The position numbers and the translations under genes were made by a program. Positions 26,025 to 33,976 of a stretch of 64,000 bases of DNA are shown here, piece by piece. The DNA comes from Glycocaulis sp051859565 (GTDB taxonomy: Bacteria; Pseudomonadota; Alphaproteobacteria; Caulobacterales; Maricaulaceae). Within the stretch, counting starts at the first letter, position 1. Each line of letters opens with the position of its first letter. Where the stretch lies: positions 62,001 to 126,000 of the forward strand of contig NZ_JBHYFK010000007.1 in assembly GCF_051859565.1 (NCBI RefSeq), in the 5' to 3' direction. Under the pieces are notes generated by a model. It was given only the letters and a program-made list of their open reading frames with translations, ran no database searches and was not told the DNA's origin.

Positions 26025-26243
26025 ATGGATCGTCGACGAATTCACCTGCAAAGGCTTGAGGGGATGTCACGCAACGGGGGCGTTTCTAGCCCGTTTGCAG
26101 GTGTTCCGTTCATGCATATGCAGCATCAGCAGGATATAATTCCGAATAGCTTGCCCTCTAAGCATCTTGCCCGGCCAGAAGAACAAAATACGAAAGCGGA
26201 ATCAACGCCCAAACCCGCTTCACAGCCAGCCTCTAAAAAGTAG
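26025..26243 (+). CDS. small hypothetical protein in AT-rich island
   Basis: 72 residues, preceded by a good ribosome site (GGAGG, 8 bp before ATG 26025). It starts basic (MDRRRIHLQRLEGMSRN), has a middle rich in His/Met/Gln (FMHMQHQQDIIPN) and ends in a Lys/Pro/Ser-rich tail (KPASQPASKK). No family is recognised. Its stop is 3 bp before the next frame. Base composition drops towards its 3' end, marking the left part of an acquired segment. Confidence 0.5.
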   Translation: MDRRRIHLQRLEGMSRNGGVSSPFAGVPFMHMQHQQDIIPNSLPSKHLARPEEQNTKAESTPKPASQPASKK

Positions 26244-26246
26244 AGC

Positions 26247-26738
26247 TTGAATTCGAGTCTAGCTGTGTTTGATGTCGATATAGTTGCAGTGTCGATTGGC
26301 TCACTAATTGTGAGTGCGTTGGCACTCTGCGGCTCGTTTTACATTGCAAAAACAAACATAAAAAACAAAAACTTTGATGCAGCTTTAAAATTGTTCGAGC
26401 TGTCAGATAAGATTTACTCTCGGTATTTAAAGGCAGAAAAAACAGATATTTTTGCAGTCGGGCAGGTTGTTTCTTGCTTGGAGCTTGAGGCGGCAATAAT
26501 GAATAAAAAAATGATATCTGATGATGTTGCTGATGTTTTTCGGGATTCGTTGGTGGGTAGAATAAAGAATTCTTGTAGTGATCCCGTTTTGATGGCGTAT
26601 GTAGAGTCCTCCTTAGGTGACGTTGACAATTCAAGCCCTGATGTTCTGTGTCATGTCCGCTCTTTTATAGAAGGTAATTGGCATTGCTTCAATGAGCCAG
26701 AGGTGGTTTATAAACATTATTGTGGGCGAAAGCATTGA
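26247..26738 (+). CDS. single-pass membrane protein in AT-rich island
   Basis: 163 residues if TTG 26247 is used; a GTG at 26265 is another option. Residues ~9-33 (VDIVAVSIGSLIVSALALCG..) form one membrane segment. A Lys-rich, probably coiled part follows (AKTNIKNKNFDAALKLFELSDKIY). Codons such as TTA, ATA and AAA and the low GC differ sharply from every other gene here, pointing to horizontal transfer. Its last codons overlap the presumed TTG start of folA. No family is recognised. Confidence 0.6.
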   Translation: MNSSLAVFDVDIVAVSIGSLIVSALALCGSFYIAKTNIKNKNFDAALKLFELSDKIYSRYLKAEKTDIFAVGQVVSCLELEAAIMNKKMISDDVADVFRDSLVGRIKNSCSDPVLMAYVESSLGDVDNSSPDVLCHVRSFIEGNWHCFNEPEVVYKHYCGRKH

Positions 26739-27244
26739 AGGTCCCCCTCTCAATCGTCGTTGCGGTGGCGAAGAATGGCGTGATCGGGCGGGGCAATGAC
26801 CTGCCCTGGCGCATTCCCTCTGATCTGAAGAATTTCAAGGCCACCACGCTCGGAAAGCCGGTCATCATGGGCCGCAAGACGTGGGACAGCCTGCCGCGCA
26901 AGCCCTTGCCGGGGCGGGCGAATTTCGTCGTCTCACGCAGCGTCGCGGCACTGGAAGGCGCGCAAGTTTTCTCCAATGCGGACGATGCGGTGGAGGCTGC
27001 GCGAAAGATCGCGGCGAAGGACGGCGCCAGCGAAGTATGTCTGATTGGCGGCGCGGCGCTCTATGCAGCCCTGCTGCCCGCTGTCAGCCGCATCTATCTG
27101 ACCGAAGTCGATCTCATGCCGGAGGGCGATGCGCACTTCCCGGTGCTCAACCCGCCCGAGTGGCGCGAGGTCCGCGCCGAACGCTTTGACCCCCAGCCGG
27201 GCGATGATGCCGGGTTCGTGGTGCGGGTTCTGGAGCGGGTGTGA
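26735..27244 (+). CDS. folA: dihydrofolate reductase
   Basis: 169 residues from TTG 26735 (MKVPLSIVVAVAKNGVIG); an in-frame TTG at 26720 would add five residues. The fold is plain: GVIGRGNDLPWRIPSDLKNF with the catalytic acid after LPW, the NADPH-binding VIMGRKTWDSLPRKPLPGR and CLIGGAALYAALLP. It reduces dihydrofolate produced by ThyA. The lack of an ATG and of a strong ribosome site is odd and coincides with the right border of the AT-rich segment, as if insertion replaced the native 5' end. Confidence 0.9.
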   Translation: MKVPLSIVVAVAKNGVIGRGNDLPWRIPSDLKNFKATTLGKPVIMGRKTWDSLPRKPLPGRANFVVSRSVAALEGAQVFSNADDAVEAARKIAAKDGASEVCLIGGAALYAALLPAVSRIYLTEVDLMPEGDAHFPVLNPPEWREVRAERFDPQPGDDAGFVVRVLERV

Positions 27245-27266
27245 CGCATCGCGCACTGCGCTGCGT

Positions 27267-27307
27267 GCCGGTTTGACTTGAACCGGCGGGCTGATCCGTC
27301 CACATAT
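27267..27307 (+). promoter_or_regulatory. inverted repeat and heat-shock-like promoter before hflK
   Basis: GCCGGTT-TGACTTG-AACCGGC (27267-27287) is a perfect 7-bp inverted repeat just after folA. Overlapping it, CTTGAAC at 27277 and CCACATAT at 27300 are 16 bp apart, which resembles the sigma-32 pattern CTTGAA-N-CCCCAT. The hairpin alone could instead be a weak terminator for folA. Confidence 0.3.
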
Positions 27308-27351
27308 CATCGAGACATCTGATCATTTCCCATTCCGTTACGAGGACGTAC

Positions 27352-28539
27352 ATGCCCTGGAACGACAATGCAGGCGGCGGCGGAGGCCCATGGGGCTCTG
27401 GCGGCGGCGGACGGCGCGGCAATAACAACAACCAGAATCCGTGGGGGCAGGGCCCCGGCGGCGGACGGCGTGGCTCTGGTAATGGCCAGGGCGGCGGCGA
27501 GCCCGATCTGGAACAGTTCATTGCTCAGTTGCAGGCGCGTATCCGGCGCATGTTCGGCGGTTCGGGTGACGGCAAGGGATCGGGCGGTCCGGGCCTTGGC
27601 CTGATCGCGGCGGGTATCTTCTTTGTCTGGCTCGCCTGGCCGGGCTCGGCCTGGTACGTGGTTGGTCCGCAACAGGCCGGCGTGGTTCTGCGCTTTGGTG
27701 AATATGTCCGCACGACGGGCGCGGGCCTGCAGTTCAAGCTGCCGGTCCCGTTCGAGACGGTGCTGCTGCCTGAAGTGACCACCACCAACGAGGTGGCCGT
27801 CGGCGGCACTCCGCAGGAAAGCCTGATGCTGACGCGCGACGAAAATATCGTCGAGATCGACTTCGTGGTGCAGTGGCGCGTGGATCTGACCTATCCGGAA
27901 GGCGTGCGCGACTTCCTGTTCAATGTGCGTGATCCGCAAGGCACGGTGAAAGCTGTTGCTGAAAGCGCGATGCGTGAAGTCGTCGGCACGACCGAGCTTC
28001 AGCCCATCATCACGGCGGGCCGGACCGATGTTGCCCGCCGCGCGCGCCAGATCATCCAGGACACGCTCACCAACTATAATTCCGGCATTCAGGTGCTGGA
28101 GGTCCAGCTGCGTGAAGCGTCCGCGCCGGCCAGCGTTATTGACGCGTTCCGTGATGTTGACGCGGCCCGTCAGGATGCCGAGCGTGCCGCCCTGCAGGCG
28201 ACCGCCCACGCCAACCAGGTGATCCCGGAAGCGCGCGGTGACGCCGTGCGCCTGCTGGAAGAATCGCGAGGGTATCGCGAGCGCGTGATTGCGGAAGCTG
28301 AAGGCCAGGCCGACCGCTTCAACCAGATTTTCACCGAGTACCGCCTGGCACCGGACGTAACCCGCCGGCGCATCTTCCTTGAAACCATGGAGCAGGTGCT
28401 GGGCCGGTCTGAACTGATCATCCTGGATCAACAGGCCGGTAGCGGCGCTGTGCCTTACCTGCCGCTTGACCAGCTGGGCCGGGACCGCAGTCCCGCCCGC
28501 ACACAAACCGGCTCCGCATCCAGAACGGGAGAGCGCTGA
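27352..28539 (+). CDS. hflK: HflK, prohibitin-like FtsH modulator
   Basis: 395 residues. The N-terminal ~80 residues are Gly/Asn/Arg-rich (GGGGGPWGSGGGGRRGNNNN), typical of HflK. One membrane anchor lies near residues 83-103 (GLGLIAAGIFFVWLAWPGSAW). The SPFH/Band-7 domain follows, starting VVGPQQAGVVLRFGEYV, then a helical AEGQADRFNQIFTEYRLAPDVTRRRIFLETMEQVL segment. It forms the large HflKC cage around FtsH. hflC follows with one base between stop and start. Confidence 0.93.
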   Translation: MPWNDNAGGGGGPWGSGGGGRRGNNNNQNPWGQGPGGGRRGSGNGQGGGEPDLEQFIAQLQARIRRMFGGSGDGKGSGGPGLGLIAAGIFFVWLAWPGSAWYVVGPQQAGVVLRFGEYVRTTGAGLQFKLPVPFETVLLPEVTTTNEVAVGGTPQESLMLTRDENIVEIDFVVQWRVDLTYPEGVRDFLFNVRDPQGTVKAVAESAMREVVGTTELQPIITAGRTDVARRARQIIQDTLTNYNSGIQVLEVQLREASAPASVIDAFRDVDAARQDAERAALQATAHANQVIPEARGDAVRLLEESRGYRERVIAEAEGQADRFNQIFTEYRLAPDVTRRRIFLETMEQVLGRSELIILDQQAGSGAVPYLPLDQLGRDRSPARTQTGSASRTGER

Positions 28540-28540
28540 T

Positions 28541-29434
28541 ATGCCTCGTATCGTATTGATCAGCCTGGGCGTTTTGCTTGTCATCGCGGTGATCGTGGCT
28601 CTGTCGGCCACTTACACCGTGTCAGAACGCGAATCCGCCCTCGTTCTCCGGCTTGGTAATCCGGTCGCGGTTATCAACGAGCCGGGCGACGAGGAGCCGG
28701 GTCTCCACTTCAAGATCCCGTTCGTCGATGATGTGCTGCATTTCGACAAGCGTAATGTCGAGTTCAACCTGGCCCCGGCCGAAATTCTCGCCGCTGACCA
28801 GGAACGTCTCGTCGTGGATGCTTTCCTGCGCTATCGGATCGTCAATCCGCTGCGCGTCTATCAGACCGTCCGCGATGAGCGCGGCCTGCAGCAGCGCCTG
28901 TCGGCCATCATGGACGACTCCTTGCGCGGTGTGATCGCATCCATCCCCTCCAGCGAGGTCATTTCCGGCCAGCGGGCGCAGGTGATGAACCGTATCCGTC
29001 TCGCCGCCGAGGCGCAGGTCGCCACCCAGGATCTGGGCATTCAGGTCATTGATGTGCGTATCCTGCGAGCCGATCTGCCCCAGCAGATTGCGGACCGGGT
29101 GTTTGAACGGATGCGGTCAGAGCGTCAGCAGGAAGCCCAGCTGATCCGCTCGCAAGGTGAAGAGCGGGCCCGCCAGATCCGCGCCGAAGCGGACCGCGAA
29201 GCCGTGGTAATCCTCGCTAACGCCCGCGCCGAAGCGGAACGTATCCGCGGTGAAGGCGATGGCCGCCGCACGGCGATCTTCGCTGAAGCCTATGGTCAGG
29301 ACCCGGACTTCTTTGCCTTCTATCGCTCGATGCTGGCCTATGATCTCGCCCTGCGGGACAATACGCCGATCATCGTGAGCCCGGATTCGGAGTTCTTCCG
29401 CTACTTCCAGAATCAGGCCGGGTCGCCGAACTAG
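28541..29434 (+). CDS. hflC: HflC, partner of HflK
   Basis: 297 residues from ATG 28541 (MPRIVLISLGVLLVIAVIVALSATYTV), which is an N-terminal anchor; the longer upstream frame lies within hflK. The Band-7 domain starts SERESALVLRLGNPVAV. Long charged helices (ERARQIRAEADREAVVILANARAEAERI) lead to the conserved QDPDFFAFYRSMLAYDLAL end. Forms the HflKC complex that restrains FtsH. Confidence 0.93.
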   Translation: MPRIVLISLGVLLVIAVIVALSATYTVSERESALVLRLGNPVAVINEPGDEEPGLHFKIPFVDDVLHFDKRNVEFNLAPAEILAADQERLVVDAFLRYRIVNPLRVYQTVRDERGLQQRLSAIMDDSLRGVIASIPSSEVISGQRAQVMNRIRLAAEAQVATQDLGIQVIDVRILRADLPQQIADRVFERMRSERQQEAQLIRSQGEERARQIRAEADREAVVILANARAEAERIRGEGDGRRTAIFAEAYGQDPDFFAFYRSMLAYDLALRDNTPIIVSPDSEFFRYFQNQAGSPN

Positions 29435-29438
29435 GGGT

Positions 29439-29648
29439 ATGAGTATCGGGGCCATGCTCGGCTGGATCGTTCTCGCCATCGGCCTGGTGCTCGTGGTTGA
29501 GGGCCTTCTCTACGCGCTGGCCCAGTCATACGCGCGCTATCTGGCCGGGATGCTGGCCGACATCCCGCCAGCCACGCTAAGGCTGGCGGGCGTTGGCGCG
29601 GTTGCTGCGGGCGTAATTCTGGTCTGGTTCGGGCGGTCCGTGGGCTGA
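29439..29648 (+). CDS. DUF2065 small membrane protein
   Basis: 69 residues with two hydrophobic stretches (MLGWIVLAIGLVLVVEGLLYAL and LRLAGVGAVAAGVILVWFG) around a short loop YARYLAGMLADIPP, the DUF2065 pattern. It starts 4 bp after hflC and commonly sits between hflC and a degP gene in proteobacteria. Role in membrane quality control is only suggested by context. Confidence 0.85.
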   Translation: MSIGAMLGWIVLAIGLVLVVEGLLYALAQSYARYLAGMLADIPPATLRLAGVGAVAAGVILVWFGRSVG

Positions 29649-29728
29649 ACGCCACCTGCAATGGGGGGTGTTGGCAGGCAAACAACGCGTTAAGCTTGAT
29701 CAAACCTGCCTTGCTACCGGAGTCGCCC

Positions 29729-31129
29729 ATGCGTGCCGTTCTGGCTGTCATAGCCGCCGCATTCCTGCTTGCCGTCCCTCAGGCGCTGGCCCAGCCCCGT
29801 GAGGGGTTCGGTGATCTGGCAGACCAGCTCTCGCCAGCGGTGGTCAACATATCGGCGGCCCAGCGCATGCGCTCGCAGGCCAATCTGCCGACTTTCCCGC
29901 CGGGCTCTCCGCTCGAGCGCTTCAATGATCTTCTCGGTGACAATCCGCGCGTGGCCAATTCGCTGGGCTCGGGATTCATCATCGACGCGCGCGGGCTGGT
30001 GGTGACGAATAACCATGTCATCGAGGAAGCTGACGAGGTCGAGGTCGTCTTTACCGATGGGCGCACGCTGCCGGCCGATATTGTCGGCGTGGACCCGGCG
30101 ACCGACCTGGCGGTACTGCGCATTCGGGGCGGGGGCGAGAATTTCCCCTTCGTGCGCTTTGGCGACTCTGATGCCGCGCGGGTCGGCGACTGGGTTATTG
30201 CGATCGGCAACCCGTTCGGCCTTGGCGGTTCACTGACAGCAGGTGTGATTTCGGCGCGAGGGCGCGAGATCGGCGGACGCTATGACGACTATCTGCAGAC
30301 CGACGTCGCCATCAACCGGGGCAATTCCGGTGGGCCGCTCTTCAACATGAACGGTCAGGTCGTAGGCGTGAACACCGCCATTTTCTCGCCGACCGGCGCC
30401 AGTGTTGGTATCAGCTTTTCCATCCCGTCCAACATTGCAGCGCCTATCGTGCGCCAGCTGGCCGAGTTCGGCGAAACCCGCCGTGGCTGGCTGGGCGTCA
30501 ATGTACAGGCCGTCACCGCCGACACCGCTGAAGCGCTGGGGCTGGCCAGCCCGCGCGGCGCCATTGTCAGCCGGGTCGATCCGGACGGACCCGCCTATGC
30601 CGCGGGAATTGAGCGCGGTGACCTCATTCTGGCGTTCAATGGCGAGGTGGTGCCCGATGACCGGCGTCTGCCTCGCATGGTCGCCGACACGGCTATCGGG
30701 TCGCGTGTCAGTGTCGATGTCCTGCGGCGGGGCGAGCCTTTGACCCTGGAAGTGGAGGTGCAGCGGCTTGACGAACCCGACGCTGCCCCGGCGCGCCCTG
30801 TGGGCGCAGATTCAGACACGCCGGGCGCAACGCCGTCGTCGCGCACCGTGTTCGGCCTGACGCTCGCGCCTGTTACCGATGCGCTGCGCCGCACGCACCG
30901 CCTGCACCCGGACGCCAGAGGGCTAGTCGTTACAGCCGTCGAACCGGGGTCGGACGCGGCGGGCAAGGTACGCGTCGGCGACGTTGTGGAGGAGATTGCC
31001 TGGACGCAGGTCAGCACGGTTGACGAGGCCCGCCAGATTGCCCGCGCCGCCGCGGGCGAGAGCGGCCGTCCGGTGCTTTTCAGCTTGAACCGCCAAGGCC
31101 AGTTCATCCTGCAAAGCCTTAGACCATAA
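29729..31129 (+). CDS. periplasmic Do/DegP-family serine protease
   Basis: 466 residues with a signal peptide (MRAVLAVIAAAFLLAVPQALA). The trypsin-like triad is His96 (TNNHVIEE), Asp126 (TDLAVLRI) and Ser200 (GNSGGPLFN). Two PDZ domains follow: the first begins RRGWLGVNVQAV (around residue 251), the second spans about residues 375-460 after a Pro/Ala linker. ATG 29729 is preferred to 29696 because the signal peptide begins there. It degrades misfolded envelope proteins and lies with hflKC in a quality-control cluster. Confidence 0.92.
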   Translation: MRAVLAVIAAAFLLAVPQALAQPREGFGDLADQLSPAVVNISAAQRMRSQANLPTFPPGSPLERFNDLLGDNPRVANSLGSGFIIDARGLVVTNNHVIEEADEVEVVFTDGRTLPADIVGVDPATDLAVLRIRGGGENFPFVRFGDSDAARVGDWVIAIGNPFGLGGSLTAGVISARGREIGGRYDDYLQTDVAINRGNSGGPLFNMNGQVVGVNTAIFSPTGASVGISFSIPSNIAAPIVRQLAEFGETRRGWLGVNVQAVTADTAEALGLASPRGAIVSRVDPDGPAYAAGIERGDLILAFNGEVVPDDRRLPRMVADTAIGSRVSVDVLRRGEPLTLEVEVQRLDEPDAAPARPVGADSDTPGATPSSRTVFGLTLAPVTDALRRTHRLHPDARGLVVTAVEPGSDAAGKVRVGDVVEEIAWTQVSTVDEARQIARAAAGESGRPVLFSLNRQGQFILQSLRP

Positions 31130-31148
31130 GGCTTTGCAGGAGGTGGTC

Positions 31149-32075
31149 ATGCCGCCCTTTATCCTGATTGGCGGCCCGACTGCGTCTGGCAAGACGGCTC
31201 TTGCGGTTGCGCTGGCGCGCCATATCGGCGGCGAGGTAATCAACACCGACTCCATGCAGCTTTACCGGGGGCTGGACATATTGTCCGCTCAGCCTGACGA
31301 GGCCGAGCGTGCCGGGGTGCCGCACCATCTGTTCGCCGTTGCAGACCCATCGCAGCGCTGGTCGGCGGGCCGGTGGGCGAGAGCGGCGCTGGCGATTTCA
31401 GAACCTTTGCAGGAACGAGGTGTGCCTGCCGTTTTCGTCGGCGGCACAGGGCTGTACTTCAAGGCGCTGATAGATGGCATTGCTCCGGCGCCGGACATTC
31501 CGGCCGGGGTGCGCGCCGACGTGGGCGCACTGGAGCAATCGGGATACGCGGCACTGCGCGCGGAGGCGGAGCGTCTGGATGCTGAAGGCGCGGGGCGGAT
31601 CAAGCCCGGTGACCGGCAGCGTCTTGTTCGCCTGATCGAGCTGGTGCGCACAACGGGAAAACCTTTAAGCGTGCTGCACGCCGATACCCGTCCGCTGATT
31701 GCGCCGGGCAGCTGGGCGGGCTTTGCCCTGCGGCCTGACCGCGAAGCCTTGTACGCCCGCATTGAACAGCGCTTTGATGCGATGATGGCAGCAGGCGCGC
31801 TGGAAGAGGCGCGGGCCCTGCATGCGCGCGGGCTGGACCGTCAGCTTCCTGCGCTGAAGGCTGTGGGTATCCGGCCGCTGCTGGCACACCTCGACGGCGA
31901 ACTTCACCTCGAAGAAGCTGTGGAGCGGGCCAAGACCGACTCCCGGCGCTATGCCAAGCGTCAGTTCACCTGGTTCACCAACCAGCATGCCGACTGGACG
32001 CGCCTTGATGCCCCCACACATGAAGAGAACTTCGCACGCTTGCGGATCGCCCTTGAAGAGACGGATACGCCATGA
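31149..32075 (+). CDS. miaA: tRNA dimethylallyltransferase
   Basis: 308 residues. Adds a dimethylallyl group to A37 of tRNAs reading UNN codons. The P-loop GGPTASGKTALAVALA is at the N-terminus, followed by NTDSMQLYRGLDI, FVGGTGLYFKALIDG and the C-terminal YAKRQFTWFTNQ. ATG 31149 follows AGGAGGTG closely; the TTG at 31134 is unlikely. Overlaps ilvC by 4 bp (ATGA). Confidence 0.95.
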   Translation: MPPFILIGGPTASGKTALAVALARHIGGEVINTDSMQLYRGLDILSAQPDEAERAGVPHHLFAVADPSQRWSAGRWARAALAISEPLQERGVPAVFVGGTGLYFKALIDGIAPAPDIPAGVRADVGALEQSGYAALRAEAERLDAEGAGRIKPGDRQRLVRLIELVRTTGKPLSVLHADTRPLIAPGSWAGFALRPDREALYARIEQRFDAMMAAGALEEARALHARGLDRQLPALKAVGIRPLLAHLDGELHLEEAVERAKTDSRRYAKRQFTWFTNQHADWTRLDAPTHEENFARLRIALEETDTP

Positions 32076-33064
32076 CCCTGCCTGAAGCGATATACGACCG
32101 CGATGTTGATCTTGCGCCCCTGCAAGCCTGCACGCTGGCCATTATCGGTTATGGCAATCATGGCCGGTCTCACGCGCTGAACCTGCGTGATAGCGGTGTG
32201 AAGGACGTGCTGGTGGCGCTGCGTGATGGCTCGCCGTCGCGGGCAAAGGCGCAAGGCGACGGGTTTGAGGTGGTCAGCCTTGATGAGGCCGCCGCGAGCG
32301 CGGACTATATTTCGATCCTCGCTGCCGATGAGGCGCATGGGGCCATATGGGCTGATCATATCGCTCCCAACCGCAAGGCCGGGCAGGGGCTCATCTTCTG
32401 CCACGGTTTTTCTATCGATTATGACCTGATCGTTCCGCCCGCCGATTGCGACGTCATTCTCGCCGCTGCCAAGGGGCCGGGGGGCGCTGTGCGCGAGAGC
32501 TTTGAGCGTGGCGGGGGGCTGACGGGTTTCTGGGCCGTTCATCACGACGCGTCGGGGCAGGCAGAAGCCATAGCCAAAGGCTATCTCAGAGGGCTTGGCT
32601 GCGGGCGGGCTGGCATTTTCCCCACCAGCTTCCGCGAGGAGGCGCTGGCCGACATTCTGGGTGAGCAGGCCGTGCTGGTTGGCGGCATGTGCGCGCTGGC
32701 GCGCCAAGGGTACGAAACGCTGGTCGCCGCAGGCATCAGCCCGCTCATGGCCTATATCGATACGGTCCATGAACTCAAATACATCGCCGAGTTGATCCAC
32801 AGGCGCGGCATTGCGGGCATGTATGCGGCGATTTCCGACACGGCGGAATTCGGGGCACATGGCGTGGAAGCACGCATTGCAGAGGCCGTGAAGCCGGTTT
32901 TTGAAGACATTGTTTCGGACGTCACCTCGGGTGATTTTGCCCGCCGCTGGGTCGCTGATTTCGAGAAAAACAGGGCAGGCCTGCATGCGGCCCGGGCCAA
33001 GGCGGGCCAGCACGAGCTGGAAGACACGGGCCGCTATCTGCGCAAGGCGTTGGGGCTGGAATAG
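32072..33064 (+). CDS. ilvC: divergent ketol-acid reductoisomerase
   Basis: 330 residues, class I length. NADPH loop IIGYGNHGRSHALNLRDSG where most members have GYGSQGHAHA, then AAAKGPG (Lys134) and the knotted C-terminal domain. Metal residues: Asp194 and Glu198 (ADILGEQ) and Glu234 (VHELKYI) are present, but the position four before that Glu, normally Glu, is Asp230; ISDTAEFG keeps the Ser. It acts in valine/isoleucine synthesis. ilvB/ilvN, often between miaA and ilvC in relatives, are absent. It may be a paralogue with changed substrate or just a fast-evolving IlvC. Confidence 0.85.
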   Translation: MTLPEAIYDRDVDLAPLQACTLAIIGYGNHGRSHALNLRDSGVKDVLVALRDGSPSRAKAQGDGFEVVSLDEAAASADYISILAADEAHGAIWADHIAPNRKAGQGLIFCHGFSIDYDLIVPPADCDVILAAAKGPGGAVRESFERGGGLTGFWAVHHDASGQAEAIAKGYLRGLGCGRAGIFPTSFREEALADILGEQAVLVGGMCALARQGYETLVAAGISPLMAYIDTVHELKYIAELIHRRGIAGMYAAISDTAEFGAHGVEARIAEAVKPVFEDIVSDVTSGDFARRWVADFEKNRAGLHAARAKAGQHELEDTGRYLRKALGLE

Positions 33065-33124
33065 CCCACCTTGCGGTGTACACCTTGCATAGCCGGGTGC
33101 CGGCGAACGCGCTATGAGAGTTTC

Positions 33125-33919
33125 ATGAACCGATTGATGAGCTTTCTGACCGGAATGGACGCGCGTGCGGCGCGCGCCATCGCGGTATCAATCGCCCTGT
33201 TTGCGCTGGTCCTGGCGATTTTCCTGGTCGGGCGCTTTGTGTTCGATATCGAGCCGGGCGATGTCCAGCGCTGGCTCGAAGAGGCTGCTTCGCGCTGGTA
33301 TGCGCTACCGCTGACCATATTGGCGTTTACCGTGCTCTCCTATGTAGGCGCGCCGCAGTTTGCGCTCTTTGCCGCGGCTGTGCTCGCGTTCGGACCGACG
33401 ACCGGATTTGTCTATTGCTGGCTTGGCACCATGGTTTCGGCGGCGGCCAATTTCTGGACCGGCAGAGTGCTGGGCGCCGATGTGGTGCGGCGCTATGGCG
33501 GTGAAACGGTCAATCGCATTTCGGCTTTTGTCGGCAAGAACGGGTTCTGGGCCAGTGCGATCATCCGCAATGTGCCGTCGGCCCCGTTCATCGTCGTCAA
33601 TATGGCCGCTGGCGTGTCACAGATGACGTTTCTCGCCTTCATGGGCGGAACCGGCCTTGGCATCCTGCCCAAGATTGCGCTGGTCACTTTTGCTGGCAGC
33701 GGCGTCATCGCCTTGCTGTCGGGCAGCGGGTTGTGGGTGGTTGCGATCCTTGCACTGACGGCATTCGGCTGGCTTGTGGCGATGCTGATGGCGCGCAAAT
33801 GGCTGCGCTCGACGCCGGCCGGGCAGGCGGCAGAAGGTGTTTCCGATGTGCCTGCGGACGCCAGCGACGGCACGTCATCTCTTGCAATCCGCGACGGCAC
33901 ATCGCACAAGGGTAAATAG
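33125..33919 (+). CDS. TVP38/TMEM64 (DedA-like) membrane protein
   Basis: 264 residues. Several membrane segments: AIAVSIALFALVLAIFLVGRF, LPLTILAFTVLSYVGAP, ALFAAAVLAFGPTTGFVYCW, and a pair near the C-terminus. The core SAAANFWTGRVLGADVVRRYGG and IIRNVPSAPFIVVNMAAGVS match the VTT/SNARE-associated domain, which carries the re-entrant loops of lipid transporters/scramblases. The tail is hydrophilic (SDVPADASDGTSS). ATG 33125 is the first start with the anchor-like N-terminus. Confidence 0.85.
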   Translation: MNRLMSFLTGMDARAARAIAVSIALFALVLAIFLVGRFVFDIEPGDVQRWLEEAASRWYALPLTILAFTVLSYVGAPQFALFAAAVLAFGPTTGFVYCWLGTMVSAAANFWTGRVLGADVVRRYGGETVNRISAFVGKNGFWASAIIRNVPSAPFIVVNMAAGVSQMTFLAFMGGTGLGILPKIALVTFAGSGVIALLSGSGLWVVAILALTAFGWLVAMLMARKWLRSTPAGQAAEGVSDVPADASDGTSSLAIRDGTSHKGK

Positions 33920-33976
33920 TGCCCCGCCTTTAGTGTTCGGGCGGCCCACAGCCACCGGCTCGCAGGTATTTTCAGG

